This document shows, one piece after another, positions 50,290 to 62,785 of a stretch of DNA of 64,000 nt. This DNA comes from Saxidomus purpurata. Lineage: Eukaryota > Mollusca > Bivalvia > Venerida > Veneridae. How positions within the stretch are numbered: position 1 is the first letter of the stretch; the number at the start of each line of letters is the position of its first letter. The notes beneath the pieces were generated by a model. That model had not been told where the DNA came from. It ran no database searches and worked only from the letters and a program-made list of their open reading frames with translations. A program made the translations under genes and the position numbers. Where the stretch lies: NCBI GenBank assembly GCA_022818135.1, contig JAFMSR010000017.1, forward strand, positions 3,281,333 through 3,345,332, read 5' to 3'.

Positions 50290-51550
50290 TTAATGTTGTT
50301 GTTTCAAGGTGTCAAAGTAACCATTTATAAACATTTAAAGTAAAGAATATGTCACATGATGTAAAACACCGATTGATTTTAAATATGTTTTTATCGCTAA
50401 GTCAGGTTTTCATGCAGAAGTTGGATTATATTACTAGATGGCTTGGCTTGTGTTATTATACTAGAATCACCCTGCTGGTCAGTCGGCCCAGATAGTTTGC
50501 GGACCAAACTCTTCCTTCATTTTTAAAGGAGTGTAATGAATATTGGTATAATAAGAAAGTACAAGATTAAATCCCACCAGGAACATGGGGCGTTTAGGTT
50601 GACATTTTGTGATGAAATAAGAAACCCACTTAAGTAGAGGTTATAACCAACCTTTAACATCTGAGAGCCTGAAATATTGTACTAATTCATTGACAAATTT
50701 ACTGACATTGCTACTTTATTACCTATCAACTTGTTTTGAATCATGTGGCACGGTTTGTATAGATATATAGTTTAAATCCCACTAAAGGAACATAGAACTG
50801 ATTCGGAATAATTAAGATTAAATGTTTACGTCAAAGTCTGCATAATACTATGTACAATTGTTATGTAGATGAAGAACTATTTATAATAGTCCCTGTTATT
50901 ATTTATGATATTATGTCTCCATCTAGGAAGTGGTGTGGAGATATGTTGTTTTTGTGCTGTCTGTCGGTCAGTCTGTCTAGACAACTCCCCTTGCTGGATC
51001 TTCATAAAACTTTGCAGGAAGCACCAGTATGGTGTCTAGTTGTGCATGCTTTAATTTGGGGTCACTTTGTCAAAGGCCAAGGTCATAGAGACCGGACACG
51101 TGTGTTTTCATGAAAAATAATCTCTAGTTAATTTTAATTATTGTTGTATGGGCAAGTTGAACAATTTTATAGGTAGCCCAAGTGAGCTATTTTTAGCCAG
51201 AATGTTGTGTTACATTTATAAGTGCAATATTTGATAACTTTTACTATTGGAAATCTCTTTTGTTTTCATATAAATGTGAGTGAACGTGTGACTTGTGTTG
51301 TCATAGTAACGAGGTTTAGCTCTGTTTTATCATTTCAATGCATCTACACCTGTTAAACCATTTAGGTTCTATTTGCAGATGTATGAAGCTTAAAAATACC
51401 TGCAATGACACAACAAATGGAGTACTTTGTACATTGCTTCCTATTTGGCTGTGATGTCACTTTTATATTTGTCCCTTTATATTTTACCAACTGTATTAAT
51501 GATCCATATATCTGAATGATAGATCTGAATAACTGGCCTAGCGCAAGAGA
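50290..51550. repeat. Near-identical block, copy 2 partner
   Basis: Counterpart of 16,345-17,600. It lies in the copy 2 intergenic spacer (48,705-52,385), which otherwise holds the minisatellite and no gene. Confidence 0.8.
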
Positions 51551-53140
51551 AGACAAAAATTGTGGGATAGGTTAATAATCCAGCAATCCTTCCTTGGCCA
51601 CAGGAGAGCTGTATTAACTCAGTAATTTAATCATGTACCATACTGCAATGCTAAATTTTACAAAGACGTTCCCTTCCTTCGGTGCAATTAGGTTGTAACT
51701 CCCTATCTACATTGTATTGTATTAAATGTTACAGCGTTGTTGATTCGAAAGGAATAGTATATCTTGCCATAATCATTCAAGCAGTAATGTCCCATATAAC
51801 ATAATTATGTCAAACAACAAAAATGATTGTACAAATAATTTATTCTTAATATACAAATGTACTTGTTTAATTGAGTTTAAAACTCATTATAATTTTATTT
51901 GTCTGCCTTTTTCTTATATATTTTGTTTCTATTTATAGATTCAAACTTGCAAACAAATAAAAAACTAAAACTTTAGTGCTTTTGGTAATGTAAGGATTTT
52001 GCACCATTTTCAGAGAATGGTCACAATTTGCTAGAGATATACCATTGAAATAAACTGAATGCCAATCATTTCAGCATTTTACGTTTGCTTGAAATTTCAT
52101 TTAATTTTTGAGACTGCACTAATCAAAAGCTTGTTTACTGTAAAGTCTGAAATATACGTCTTAAAACAATCAGATCTGAGTGGCATTGTCAGAGTTACAG
52201 CCCCTTTACTACTTGCTTATTGGATAGTCTTTTTGTAGGGGCTAGAAATTCTAATTATGTATATATTTTGTATTTTATTTAAATTAATTCAAATTGTGTT
52301 TATTACAAAGTCTAAGTTGGTTGTTTTCGAGAACCCTTTAGGCATGAATAGAATGGTTAAAAATTCTGAACCTTGGATAGATAAAGAGCTGGGTACGGGT
52401 TATTATTGAATCTGGCCCTATAAAATAGCTAAAAATCATAGTTATGCTTTTTCTTAAAGAACAGTACTATGATGTAAATGAATATATCCCACAATAAAAT
52501 CACGCGACTTTTGTTACCTACGTTACCGTAAATGACGTCATACATGACGTCAAAGACGACGGAAAACACGTTCAGTCGCGAAAATGGATACTTTTTGATG
52601 TTTGACGTAATAATTCAGGTAATGCGCAAACGCTAAAGTTTTAGTTTTTTGTTCCACGATAAGCAGTATTTTATACCCTTTATAAAGATGTAAAATGTCA
52701 AAACTTTAATGCTTGCGCAATGTATTTATTTTTTTCTACTAACCTTTCTTGGCGGCGTATGTGCACCTGTCACATATATTTACATTACTGCAAATGCAGC
52801 ATGTGCGACAAGTGAAATAATCTCACTAGAGATCATTTGCTTCTCTACTTGTGTTTCAACACCTGTTATCGTAGATTTGCGGTCTTCATTGTGTGCAAAG
52901 TATTTATATCGAAACATTAAACATTAAAATAATTGTAACAGTACCTTGTAATCTTCATTAAAACTCTTCAGTTTTGAATGAAATGATTTATTTTATTTCA
53001 AAGAAACGTTTTCATATTTAAATTTATTGATAGTGTTTCTCGCGATTATCCAGATTTTACATTTTTATTACCTCCCTTTCTTTCAATTGCATTATTTCGC
53101 GATAATGAAATTCTGTCTTTCTCTCATTTCATACATAGCA

Positions 53141-55213
53141 ATGGCCTACTACCAAAATTGTATACTGTGCAAGAAGAGAACAAAACCAAAAGACAGAATC
53201 CCTCTATCCGGACCAAGAAACAAAGACATTAGGAAATATTTTGATAAACATTTTATGATACAAGTTACATCAGACGCTACTGACGTTTCATGTAATAAAT
53301 GTAGACAGAGATTTTATGAGCATGTCCGTCAAAAATCAAAACAAAAGGGAACACAAGCTAAATCATATACCACTGTAGAACAGTTGGTACAAAAAAGAAA
53401 ACCGGAAGATCAGCCATGCGAACGAATAACTGTTACAGTACCACTCTCAAATGCAGGTCGTACTCATTCAAAATGTGTCATTTGCAGTAAATACGGACCA
53501 AAACTGATACGAGTGAAGCATGATGCCCGCAATCAGCTTTACATTCAGACTGGTGTTTTTATACAAAAGGGTTCGCGTTGTTGCCCGAAACACTGTATTG
53601 AAAATAGATTAACTACTGATGCATTAAAAATGTTTGAACAAAATGGTTTAACAAAAAGTGAGAGTACAATAACAGGCAGCGAGTTGATAGAATTGTTGGA
53701 ATTTGTTCGTATCAGTGCAAAAGAGAGTCAACAGAAAAGGTTGTGTTTTGACGATTGTTCTGTTTTAAGTGATGAAGATTATCTTAATCTAACTGGCCTT
53801 TCGAAATCCGATTTTAAAACTCTCTCAAGTTATGTTAAGGTCAAAACATCCAAATACAAAAGTAAAAACACATCAATCGCTGTTTTCTTAACAAAACTTA
53901 GAACAGGGTTATCTCATCGACTTCTCGGTACTTTATTTAACCTTTCAAAGGCACAAGTCCGGCGATCGGTTGCATCTGTCAGGAAGCAGCTGTCTAAGCA
54001 TTTCGTTTCAAAACATATCGGCTTTGGACACATAAGCAGGCATGATGTGATTGAAAAACATACACGACCAATAGCCGTATCAATTCTTGGCCAGAATGAA
54101 TGCAGTCCTCCTGCAATTCTTGTATTGGACGGCACTTATATTTACATAAATAAATCGTCCAACTTCAAGTTTCAAAGAAGAACTTTTAGTATGCATAAAC
54201 GGAGATCTCTTGTTAAAGCTATGATGGTAGTGACAACATCCGGGTATATAGTTTCCGTTATTGGGCCATATTTATCAGATGGTAAAAATAATGATGCAAG
54301 CATACTAAACAACATGCTCACTAACAACATTGAAGAAATGCAGAGTTGGTTAAGGCGAGGTGATGTTTTTGTTGTTGATAGGGGTTTTCGGGATTCAATT
54401 AAAATGCTAACAGACCTAGGTATTTGTCCGAAGATGCCGTCTTTCCTTCCTAAAGGCAGCTCTCAACATTCGGTGGAAGACGCAAATGAAACCCGTTTGG
54501 TCACAAAAATACGATGGGTCGTTGAAGCAGCAAATGCAAGGCTAAAACAGTGGCGATTTCTTGATAAAACATTATCTACCTCACATTTGCCATACTTAGC
54601 AGATTTCATTTCCATTGTATGCGCTATTTGCAACAAGTTTAAACCGCCGCTGTCAAAAACAAATGACCGTCTCGCGGATATAGCATTGGGTACAAAATTA
54701 TTAACATTATCTCAAAATAAAAACGATTTAAAATCAAAAATAGAAAACTTCACACAAAGTCAAGCAAAGCCAAAATGGAAAGCAATAGATTCTTCATCTG
54801 TTTTAGACTTTCCAAAGCTTTCGGAGGAGGATCTGCGAGAAATAACGTTGGGTATCTACACAGTGAAACAAGCAAAATCATATACTGCAGAACACTTAAA
54901 TGAGAACAATTATGTTCTGTCCGTTAGCAGTTCTGTACCAGGCGTATTAGAGGCAAAGCTGCAAAGCAGACATACATCTTCAGTTAAGTACAGGTGTTGG
55001 ATCGGTTATACTAGTGCTAAAATCACATCATGGTATTGCAAATGTAAAGCCGGAGCACGTGTCGTCGGTTCTTGTGCGCACGTTGCAAGCGTAATATGGT
55101 ACTTGGGAACAGGTCGCCATCGACAAAACAGCTGGCCAACGGACTGGGGTCAGTATATACAAGATGCTTACCAAAATCACAATAATATCACTCCAAAACT
55201 ACTCGAAGAATGA
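53141..55213 (+). CDS. DDE transposase (DDE_Tnp_4, ISL2EU/Spy/Harbinger-related) with C-terminal SWIM zinc finger
   Basis: A 690-residue transposase. The open frame extends 38 codons further upstream (to 53027), but the ATG at 53141 (MAYYQNC) follows non-conserved hydrophobic codons and starts just before the first cysteine pair. Order of domains: an N-terminal zinc-binding segment (CILC ... CNKC); a second Cys/His cluster (CVIC ... CCPKHC); a helix-turn-helix region (TGLSKSDF ... LSKAQVRRSV); and a DDE nuclease core with D in VLDGT (about residue 329), D in VVDRGFRD (about 411) and E in WVVEAANARLKQW (about 460). A SWIM-type finger follows, CKCKAG...GSCAH (about 632-645). The core matches the IS5-like DDE_Tnp_4 family shared by PIF/Harbinger, ISL2EU and Spy elements. 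Spy transposases are usually 300-400 aa, so this one is long. No YqaJ exonuclease partner is found in the element. The frame is intact, so the element may be recently active. Confidence 0.88.
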   Translation: MAYYQNCILCKKRTKPKDRIPLSGPRNKDIRKYFDKHFMIQVTSDATDVSCNKCRQRFYEHVRQKSKQKGTQAKSYTTVEQLVQKRKPEDQPCERITVTVPLSNAGRTHSKCVICSKYGPKLIRVKHDARNQLYIQTGVFIQKGSRCCPKHCIENRLTTDALKMFEQNGLTKSESTITGSELIELLEFVRISAKESQQKRLCFDDCSVLSDEDYLNLTGLSKSDFKTLSSYVKVKTSKYKSKNTSIAVFLTKLRTGLSHRLLGTLFNLSKAQVRRSVASVRKQLSKHFVSKHIGFGHISRHDVIEKHTRPIAVSILGQNECSPPAILVLDGTYIYINKSSNFKFQRRTFSMHKRRSLVKAMMVVTTSGYIVSVIGPYLSDGKNNDASILNNMLTNNIEEMQSWLRRGDVFVVDRGFRDSIKMLTDLGICPKMPSFLPKGSSQHSVEDANETRLVTKIRWVVEAANARLKQWRFLDKTLSTSHLPYLADFISIVCAICNKFKPPLSKTNDRLADIALGTKLLTLSQNKNDLKSKIENFTQSQAKPKWKAIDSSSVLDFPKLSEEDLREITLGIYTVKQAKSYTAEHLNENNYVLSVSSSVPGVLEAKLQSRHTSSVKYRCWIGYTSAKITSWYCKCKAGARVVGSCAHVASVIWYLGTGRHRQNSWPTDWGQYIQDAYQNHNNITPKLLEE

Positions 55214-55590
55214 ACAATCGTGTTGGGAGACATGTCAGTCTCTAAACCATTTTTCATTCTGGACACGTGGTAATAAAAGTTTGCATCATTGATAACAAAT
55301 AGCCGTGTCATTTTCTTAACATCATACAACAATGTTTCGCGCTATAATTCGTTTTGAATTCACACGTACCAAAATGTTCCTAAAAGTTTATGTTAATAGG
55401 GAAATAAGTAGCCGACCAATTTATTAGCATGCATTTACAATTACGGCTTGAATGCTATAATGCTTTACCAGATTTCTGCAAAAGAAGTCTTAAAATTCTT
55501 ACAATAGAATTTAAAACAGTTTGATAGGCATCTTTATAGATATATGAAAATCATATCGATATGTGCATGCTGTAGTACTTCGTACATGCT

Positions 55591-55650
55591 TAGCGCATGA
55601 ATGTTTTTTATCCTTCTGTATTGTATATGAGATACAACATTCATGCGCTA
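55591..55650. repeat. 60-nt hairpin, perfect 15-bp stem
   Basis: TAGCGCATGAATGTT pairs with AACATTCATGCGCTA across a 30-nt loop ending in ATATGAGATAC. Downstream of the transposase gene inside the Spy-like element. A second hairpin with a similar loop is at 63,792-63,852. Confidence 0.75.
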
Positions 55651-56087
55651 TCCTCACGGCATCTCATTGCGATAGCGGAATCAGAAGTTATTCGTCAATT
55701 TTAACCTGAGTGTGGCAAGTCATAATTGTATTATACATACTCATTTTTCCAGAACTCTTTTTAAAGTTGATGACTATCACAATTCATTAAGTTATTCAAA
55801 AATGTCAGATTTATTAAATAGAAACTGATGGCTGTTGAGTTATAACAAATACGTTACGGTAATCGTTTTATAATGTACATGTAAAATACAGCAAACTAGA
55901 AACAGTAAGTCGGTTAGATAACCCTTGATGTTTTTTATGAAATACATTTACTGGTATGTAAATGCTACATTTTGTGTCTTAACCTATTAAAGACACCATA
56001 TTTTATAAACCTGTGTCATCTGCTACGGTTATAATTATTGTGTTAAATTAGTTATCTACGAGTTAATTAGATTTTCCAGTTCATTTA

Positions 56088-56653
56088 TAGGGGTGCAACA
56101 AACCCGTATTGCGATATATTGTGATACAGCCAACCCATTGTGATATATTGATGTAACATAAAAGCCGCGAAAATAGAATAAAACCAAATCACCAAACCGT
56201 GAATACAGTGCCACAAATTGTTCGCAAACGACCTAGAAACTGTCTATTTAAAGCTAACTCGACTTGCGGATATGTTTGTAACCGAAGAGTGGCAAAGGTG
56301 GTCAAAATGTTCTTTTTCTCTTTCTGATGTTTATACATGCATTGCAATGTGTAGATTGAGTAGTTCATTTAACTCTAATATTTCTGTACGGGAATGTGTA
56401 TCGCAGTATGTATCGCCCCTAGCCTGGTCACCAGGCCCTGAAATATCTCTTTTACTAATAAATATCTATCAGTTTTGTTCTAAAGCCAGTCTACTATCCA
56501 GCGCCGATAAAACTGCCCAAGTGTATAAAGCAAATTCATATAAAATAGACTGGAAATAGTGCATGAAATATAGTATATAGAAAAAACATAAATTTCATCA
56601 GACTAGTAACTAGTCTAGTATCCCCCGTATACCGGTATATCGTTGCACCACTA
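56088..56653. mobile_element. hAT-like non-autonomous element nested in the Spy-like transposon
   Basis: The ends read TAGGGGTGCAAC at the left and GTTGCACCACTA at the right, the GTGCAAC-type termini typical of hAT MITEs. The left arm has AT-rich GATATATTG repeats and the right arm TACCGGTATATCG. An 8-bp target duplication is not clear. A 113-codon frame inside (56218-56559) resembles nothing I know and is probably incidental. Confidence 0.55.
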
Positions 56654-59600
56654 TAATCATTTACATGTCAAACTGATTGTTTTAAGCCTAACTGAGTACG
56701 GTCAGCTTAAAGTGATAGTACCATTAAACGAAAAGCACATCAGTTTATCTCATTTGTTAAATGTTTTCAAAGCACTATGTTTCAACGTTCATTTTTGAAA
56801 ATAATTATCAATACGACCAATTTGAAGCCTATCATAACTTTAATCTGTAGCGCATGTTGATACGATGTTTTGTTTGTAGTTGTGTTTATATGTAAGAATG
56901 GAGACTGAACACTTTGAGCTAAACACGTTATACATATTTTATGAAAAAACAGATGTTGTGCAATATGAGTCTATAAACTGTCATTTTAATGTAAATGTGT
57001 GCGCGCGCTTTATTCGTTTATAAGTCATCTTTGATTAAAGTTTATTGTATACATGTGCATTGTATAAATGTACCAGTTATACATGTTGGAGTGTCCATTA
57101 TTTATGTTCTTAGAGAATGAATATAATAAATATCAAAATGTGAATTACGTTAGTCGTAAGTGGTGTTCTTTTATGCTGGCCAAGTCCCCGTCTTTAAACT
57201 GTCGGAGTCGTCTGCTTTGTTCAGTAACATTTTTTCAACCTCATGGTCGTACACGGAACGATGTAAGTTTCTGTGCAGTCTTTTTTATTTGTTTAGTCAA
57301 TGGGGCTAGCAATGGTGTTTCATTAAACAATCAAAATTATTTTGCAGGGTGCAGCAATAGATAAAGCAGAATTTCTTCGTCTGAATGAGGCCGGCTAAAA
57401 TTAGAAAGGACACAAAACTCCTCACTCAGCGAACTACGTTACGAACGACAAAAATTATATCATAACTCGGACATATCCTGAAGCTGAAAGATTTTGCGAC
57501 AATCACTAGATTTTAAACGATCTCGCCTAGAGTGTTTTATTCCAAAATGATGTCGCGGGCTGCGAACAACGTTCGTTTGTAGTCAAACAAGAAACCTTGA
57601 TCTCCGTGTACTTCGTCCATACTGTCTATATTGATAATAGTTCAATACAGAGTATTCTCCCCTGAATTCCCGCCGAAATGTCAAAGCAATATTAAAGGGA
57701 AGTAACAATGCATTTTTTCATGATAAATGTTTTAAAAGAAGCTGCGTGTGCCAAGCTTTGCAAAAAAAATGTATAGAAATTAATATTTGGCTTTTCACAA
57801 GCGGCAACACCGCTGTATGTTCGTAAACCTAATACACATATGCCAGCCAACTGCTCTTTTGCATAAACTATAATAATGTAAATCAAATAAAAAAATAATT
57901 TCGTTTATTTGTAAATCAAGCGAGTTCTTTATGAGTAACTGACAATTCAATGTACATCGTACTCGACGTCAAAGAAAACCTGACGTCATTTACGTTAGAG
58001 AGCGAATTTCTGATGTATATGTTCCGTTTTATAATGTTAATATCTTTTTTGTCTTTCGAGACACGTATTTAATTCTTGCTGCGTGCTTGAGGAAAATGAT
58101 TACTTTATAACGTGTGTCAATATCATGATTTTATATAAATGGGCCAAAATCAACTGAAAGCGTACCCAGCTCTTTACACCTTCAGATTGATTTCCACATT
58201 GTTTCCTGTGACCAAGCTCCTCTGCATTATATACATAGTTCCCATATCCACAATATTTACCTCCCTTGTTCTGAATAGTAGCCATTTTGATAGGCAAAAC
58301 TGATAAGCATTAAAAGAAGTCCCCACCATTATGTGATAATTAAGAAAATACGAAGAAAATTTGTGTGTGACAACCACATTTTCTTGAACCTGCTGAGCCA
58401 TCTGCCCATATCTACAACATGGATTAATTTTTTGGTAGATTTTTTCCTGTTAACTTTCAAGAAAATTGCCAACCAAAATGGCTAACAATTTAGAGCAAAG
58501 GAGGTAAATATTGAAGACGTGAGAACTATCTATGTGTAGGAGAAATTATATTGCATTTATTTACTTTATTTTGCTCAATTTCTATTAATTGTGTTTACTT
58601 TTGTTTACTTTTGTTAGCGACAATTGTTTAGGGTCAATATTAGCAGTTGCTATTGCCACTGATCTGTTCGTTCACATAAAACAGGAGCTTTTGCATACAT
58701 AGGTATTTATTATCGCCTGCTGTTCAAGAGTCAACTGTAGATAACTCTGATATGATTGACTGTTTTCCACAAAGTCAATTGGACACTTTTGTAAGTTGTT
58801 TCCCATTATCTCTATCTGAAAGAAAGTAGATCAAAAAGTTGGATAACTCTGATTTTATCATTGTTCCATTTGGTAAAGAGTAAGCTGAAATATTTCCAAC
58901 CACGACAATGTATAATCAGATTAATTTAAATAATGAGTTTGGTTGAATGTTATTTTAATGTGTACATGATCAGATTTAATTAACACAGGATAAGACATTT
59001 TACACATAGAAACTGAAATATCTTCATAAGAAACAACGATAAAATCAGAGGATTCCAAATCATCAGACCAACTTGCAAAAGTTGTTATCTTGGACTTTAT
59101 CCAACAAGGGAGATAATTTACACCCCTTACTAAAATTACATGTTGAATTGTTGTCTTATATATTTTACAGGATTAGAATTCATCAGATGATGGTTTATAG
59201 TACAGCTTTGTCAGTCGCAAAGATAAATTTATGAATCATTCTTTTTTTTCAGAATTTCTTGGTTGCAATCCATATAGTTTATGAATCTGTTAGATGTAGT
59301 CACTAAATGTGTAATGGTTGTTACTGTATGTTTTTATTTACTAGTTTTAACGTTAGATATATTATTTGAAATGTTGATAGCATTATTTTTGAATAAAATT
59401 GCAAAACGAAAATACATGTATTTGTCAAATTTAGCTTTTCATATCTTATAGATATATAACTGTTTGTAACATCAACGTGATTTTCCTTTTAAAATATTAT
59501 ATTCAATGAAATGTAAATATGGTAACATGATCGGGTTTTTTTTCTGACCTCGGTAATGTCTCAGACCTTTAATCTTCTGAGGGTCAACTCATTAAGTATA

Positions 59601-60910
59601 GTTTACAAAAGTTATAAGAACTACAGTTTATAACAATTACTTTATTGGTAAGATTTGATACAATTGCCACGGTACAATAAAGCAGTTCATAGATCAAGCC
59701 AATCAAAGATTTCAACACTATTGACAATTTCTCTTATGCACGCAAAGAAGGATTTTAGCCTGATATACCTTACAAAGTAAGACAGTGTTTTAATGAAGGC
59801 ATAGAAAAGAGCAGTCAAACTTTTACGGAATGATACGAGTTCAAAGCAGCGACTTCATGTGCGCAATAATAGTACTTCTTCAAACTTTTTTGGTTTACAT
59901 AAACATGTTAGAATAGAAATAGACTTTTGAGTGATATACTGGAGCATATACCACGCTTTTGAGTTCAGATGCTTAGTAGTTAATCACTCACTTACATTCA
60001 ATTTAAACTATGATTTAACAACGTTTAAGGGGCAGTGCCTGGGGCACAAACATTTCCTCATGTGATCAAGAGTGGAATAACTCATTGGTCAGAATTTTGT
60101 TGAAGTACTGACCTGCGGTATCTCATAAATTAGACTAAATAATTCTTTACTTTATTTTCATAGAGAAATGTAGATATCTAAGAGAAAAAGTGTAAACTTG
60201 ATTTCCCAATAATCACCTTCTATGTGGTTTTGTGGCCTTTAAATTTGGTCTAAATACAGCTGGCCACAATCATGCATACATTATCTATTTAGTTAGAAGA
60301 TATCTAAATAAATCATCTAAATGAAGATTAGACTCTGCTTAACCTGTCTTCGTGAAACAGTAATGAACATCAATAAATTATTTGAAACTAATGATTTACA
60401 CCAAATTTCATCACTTATAATAAACTTAATTTCATGTCTGACATACATTTCTTGCATATCGCATCGGCTTTTCCGGTGATTTTGCTTTTGCCGGAAAAAT
60501 GACAGACGACTCTCATGAATTACTTATGAAGTAACGTTATAAACATTGTGACGTCATTTTCTTAAACACAACGTCGGAAGCTTATTTGTTTTTCATGATA
60601 ATGAATCTCGGGTAAGAGGATCGTTCCCTCTAAAACAGTTACCCTCGGTGACGGATATTTCGATCTGAACCTCATGCTCATGACAGAAACTATTATTCTT
60701 GTACAATAACGTTGAAGCACACTGAGCTTGACTGTCTGTTGTTATATAAACTAATATAACGTGATAATCACAGTACAGTACAGTATTTCTATATAAGCTA
60801 TAGACATCAAAGTATCACAGATTGTACGAAATATAGGTTTAAACATACAATTTTGTACATATTATATGTATCTCTGTAGTTGAAATGCTATTGTACCGAA
60901 CATGTTGTAA

Positions 60911-61745
60911 TTATTTCAGTTGTAATACAGCTACATTATCTGAGTGGCCTGCACATATTAAAGTGGACTTGTGTCTGTCAAAGCATATTACTCTAATCAC
61001 GTTTATACTGTCAATTTTGTGTACTATATTCCCAAGTTTGTGTTTACCATCAGAACTGATCTGCATTATACTCCCTGGGAACCTTTGATATACCAAGACA
61101 TGACCATCACCATCTACACATACATCAACGGCATCACCGAGTTCTGGATCAGTGAAAGTATACAGATGATTCCCTGAGCTGTCTATAGTGATAAGTTTAT
61201 TCCAGTTTGTGATGTATATCTTACTACCATCATCACTCACAGCAATTCTTGGCAGCCAGTATGGATCAATATAAGTATACAGAACACGCTGCTTTATACC
61301 ATCAATACTACACACATAGATAGTGTTTAAATCTGCAACATACAACTCATTACAATGACAGGTCATGCTTATACAATCCTGATCTGTAATAACTGACCTG
61401 GTTAGTGTCATACTGATAACATCAACATACTGCAGTGTATTGCCGTACAGAGCTACTACAGCTTCATTGTTACCAATGTAACAAACATCCTGTGGACCGG
61501 AAGGAAGCTTACACATACTGATCACATTATAACTGTCATCGAGTTTCTTCAGTCGATTGTTCTGATAGTCTACGAGAAGGATATCTCCTGTTGGTAACTG
61601 ACAACAACCGATGATGTCACAGGTGTGAATATCTCTCCCTACTCTTATACACTTTGTAGTCTTATTTTTGACAGTCCATAAACGTGAACCTGTTAAAGGT
61701 GAACTCTTTGCACTAATCGCCATACTTTCGTTGAAATGTGATACA
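60911..61745 (-). CDS. Paralogous last exon: NHL-like beta-propeller domain (second copy), 5'-partial
   Basis: Intact 278-codon exon homologous over its full length to the last exon (22088-21254) of the HEPN/STAND/NHL gene. The acceptor (TTTTCAG before TGTATCAC), the phase and the stop position are the same. It encodes repeated propeller-type blades with motifs such as LPTGDILL, DDGSKIYIT, DPELGDA and GEGHVLV-like turns. About 48 of 278 residues differ from copy 1, with no stop or frameshift. Nearly all differences change the amino acid, and they cluster on apparent loop segments. No upstream exon is recognisable between 61,746 and 64,000. The transcript must therefore start to the right of the window, or the exon is an orphan. 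The retained open frame argues for function. An isolated exon of this length could also be read from the in-frame ATG at 61,810, but that extension is the former intron. Confidence 0.7.
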
Positions 61746-62518
61746 CTGAAAATAGAGATGTATAATATGTATATGTATAAGTAAAGGAACAAGGAAATGT
61801 ATGAGTACAAAAATAATTGTTTTACTAGATAGCTTTAAATGCATTGCTTTAAACTGTGTTACGAGATCGTAGAATACGCATAATGCGGTGTTGTCAACAT
61901 ATTTGCGATTTCACCATGGCAAGTGTTCCTCTTTATTGCGATGTTCCTGCTTGAACAGACGAAATGGATACCGGACATAGTAAATGATGTCCATTTACCG
62001 TTTTAATTAAATGTATATTGAATAAGGTTTTAAAACTAATTTACACTCATAAGTGAGTAAATGTTAAAAGTGATATCACCATGTCAACTTAAAGATAGAC
62101 GATAAAAAGAGAATAATTCTCCCAGAAAAAATATAACATGATATATGAATATGCGTATTTACAAGACTTATTTATACAGAACATAATGAAAATAGTTTTT
62201 GACAATCTTAGTCAAAATTGGAAAAACGACATGTTCTGCATTTTTAAAAAATAATTTCTCCCTTATTTAAAGAAGAAAAGACTCATCACTTTAGTCATAC
62301 ATGTGTTAAAGCTTTCGTAATATCTTGTCGTATTTTACTTGATACTGAAGTATGCCCATTTTTTTGGATTAAAGATGTTATGTTACAAAATGCTCGTTCC
62401 AACCGTATTTTATTTCCTTTCACAGGCGGGCAGTTTTTGCTAACTATCATTCCTGAGACAGACTAATAATATAGCGTCATATCCAACGACAGAAAACTGC
62501 AAACTTTATCACGCTAAA

Positions 62519-62615
62519 CATGGTCTAGGTCGGTAGCAGGGCTCGAACCCATGAACCTCAATCAATGAGATGGGATTTCAACTTAGCGACTCTAACCACT
62601 CGACCACAGAGACCG
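62519..62615 (-). mobile_element. SINE family S head (copy 2)
   Basis: A box TGGTCGAGTGGTTAGAG and B box GGGTTCGAGCCC on the minus strand, with long variable-arm-like spacing as in Ser/Leu tRNA. There is no mature tRNA fold at the 3' end. Confidence 0.65.
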
Positions 62616-62699
62616 TTGAATGATTATATGTCTTGCAAACCGAAACTGTGTTTATATTATGCAAACAGTACTGGATAAATATAGGAACCAAAAATGTAT

Positions 62700-62785
62700 A
62701 TATAGGAAGTAGGCAGTAGCAGTAGCTCAGCAGTAGGAAACGTGAAGTTGGCAGTAGCAGTAGCACAGCAGTAGCAGTGTTATGC
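62700..62785. repeat. GCAGTAGCAGTAGC low-complexity repeat
   Basis: Imperfect AGTAGC units directly right of the duplication breakpoint. The rest, to 64,000, shows only the degraded tRNA-like segment and the hairpin. Confidence 0.7.

Larger units (their letters stand above)
52386..58172 (+). mobile_element. Spy/ISL2EU-like DNA transposon, 5,787 bp, inserted between AAA and TTT without TSD
   Basis: The ends are perfect 12-bp inverted repeats, GAGCTGGGTACG at 52386-52397 and its complement at 58161-58172, with further imperfect match (TTGA, TGGCCC) to about 35 bp. Copy 1 of the segmental duplication has the uninterrupted site ATAAATTTACACC near 18,431-18,443. Copy 2 reads ATAAA-element-TTTACACC. 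Removing the element restores the copy 1 site exactly, with no target site duplication. It encodes the DDE/SWIM transposase at 53141-55213. The 3 kb downstream of the gene has no recognisable second protein, but holds a 60-nt hairpin and a nested hAT-like MITE. Confidence 0.88.
36500..62690 (+). repeat. Segmental duplication, copy 2 (enlarged by insertions)
   Basis: Direct-orientation copy of 10,070-22,990. Insertions at 37,638-38,058, 40,846-46,632, 47,660-48,240 and 52,386-58,172 account for most of the extra length. Divergence varies along the copy, from near zero (50,290-51,550) to about 8%. Confidence 0.88.

Noticed and set aside
56218..56559. 113-codon ORF as a second transposon gene
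   Set aside because: It lies inside a nested hAT-like MITE and has no recognisable motif.
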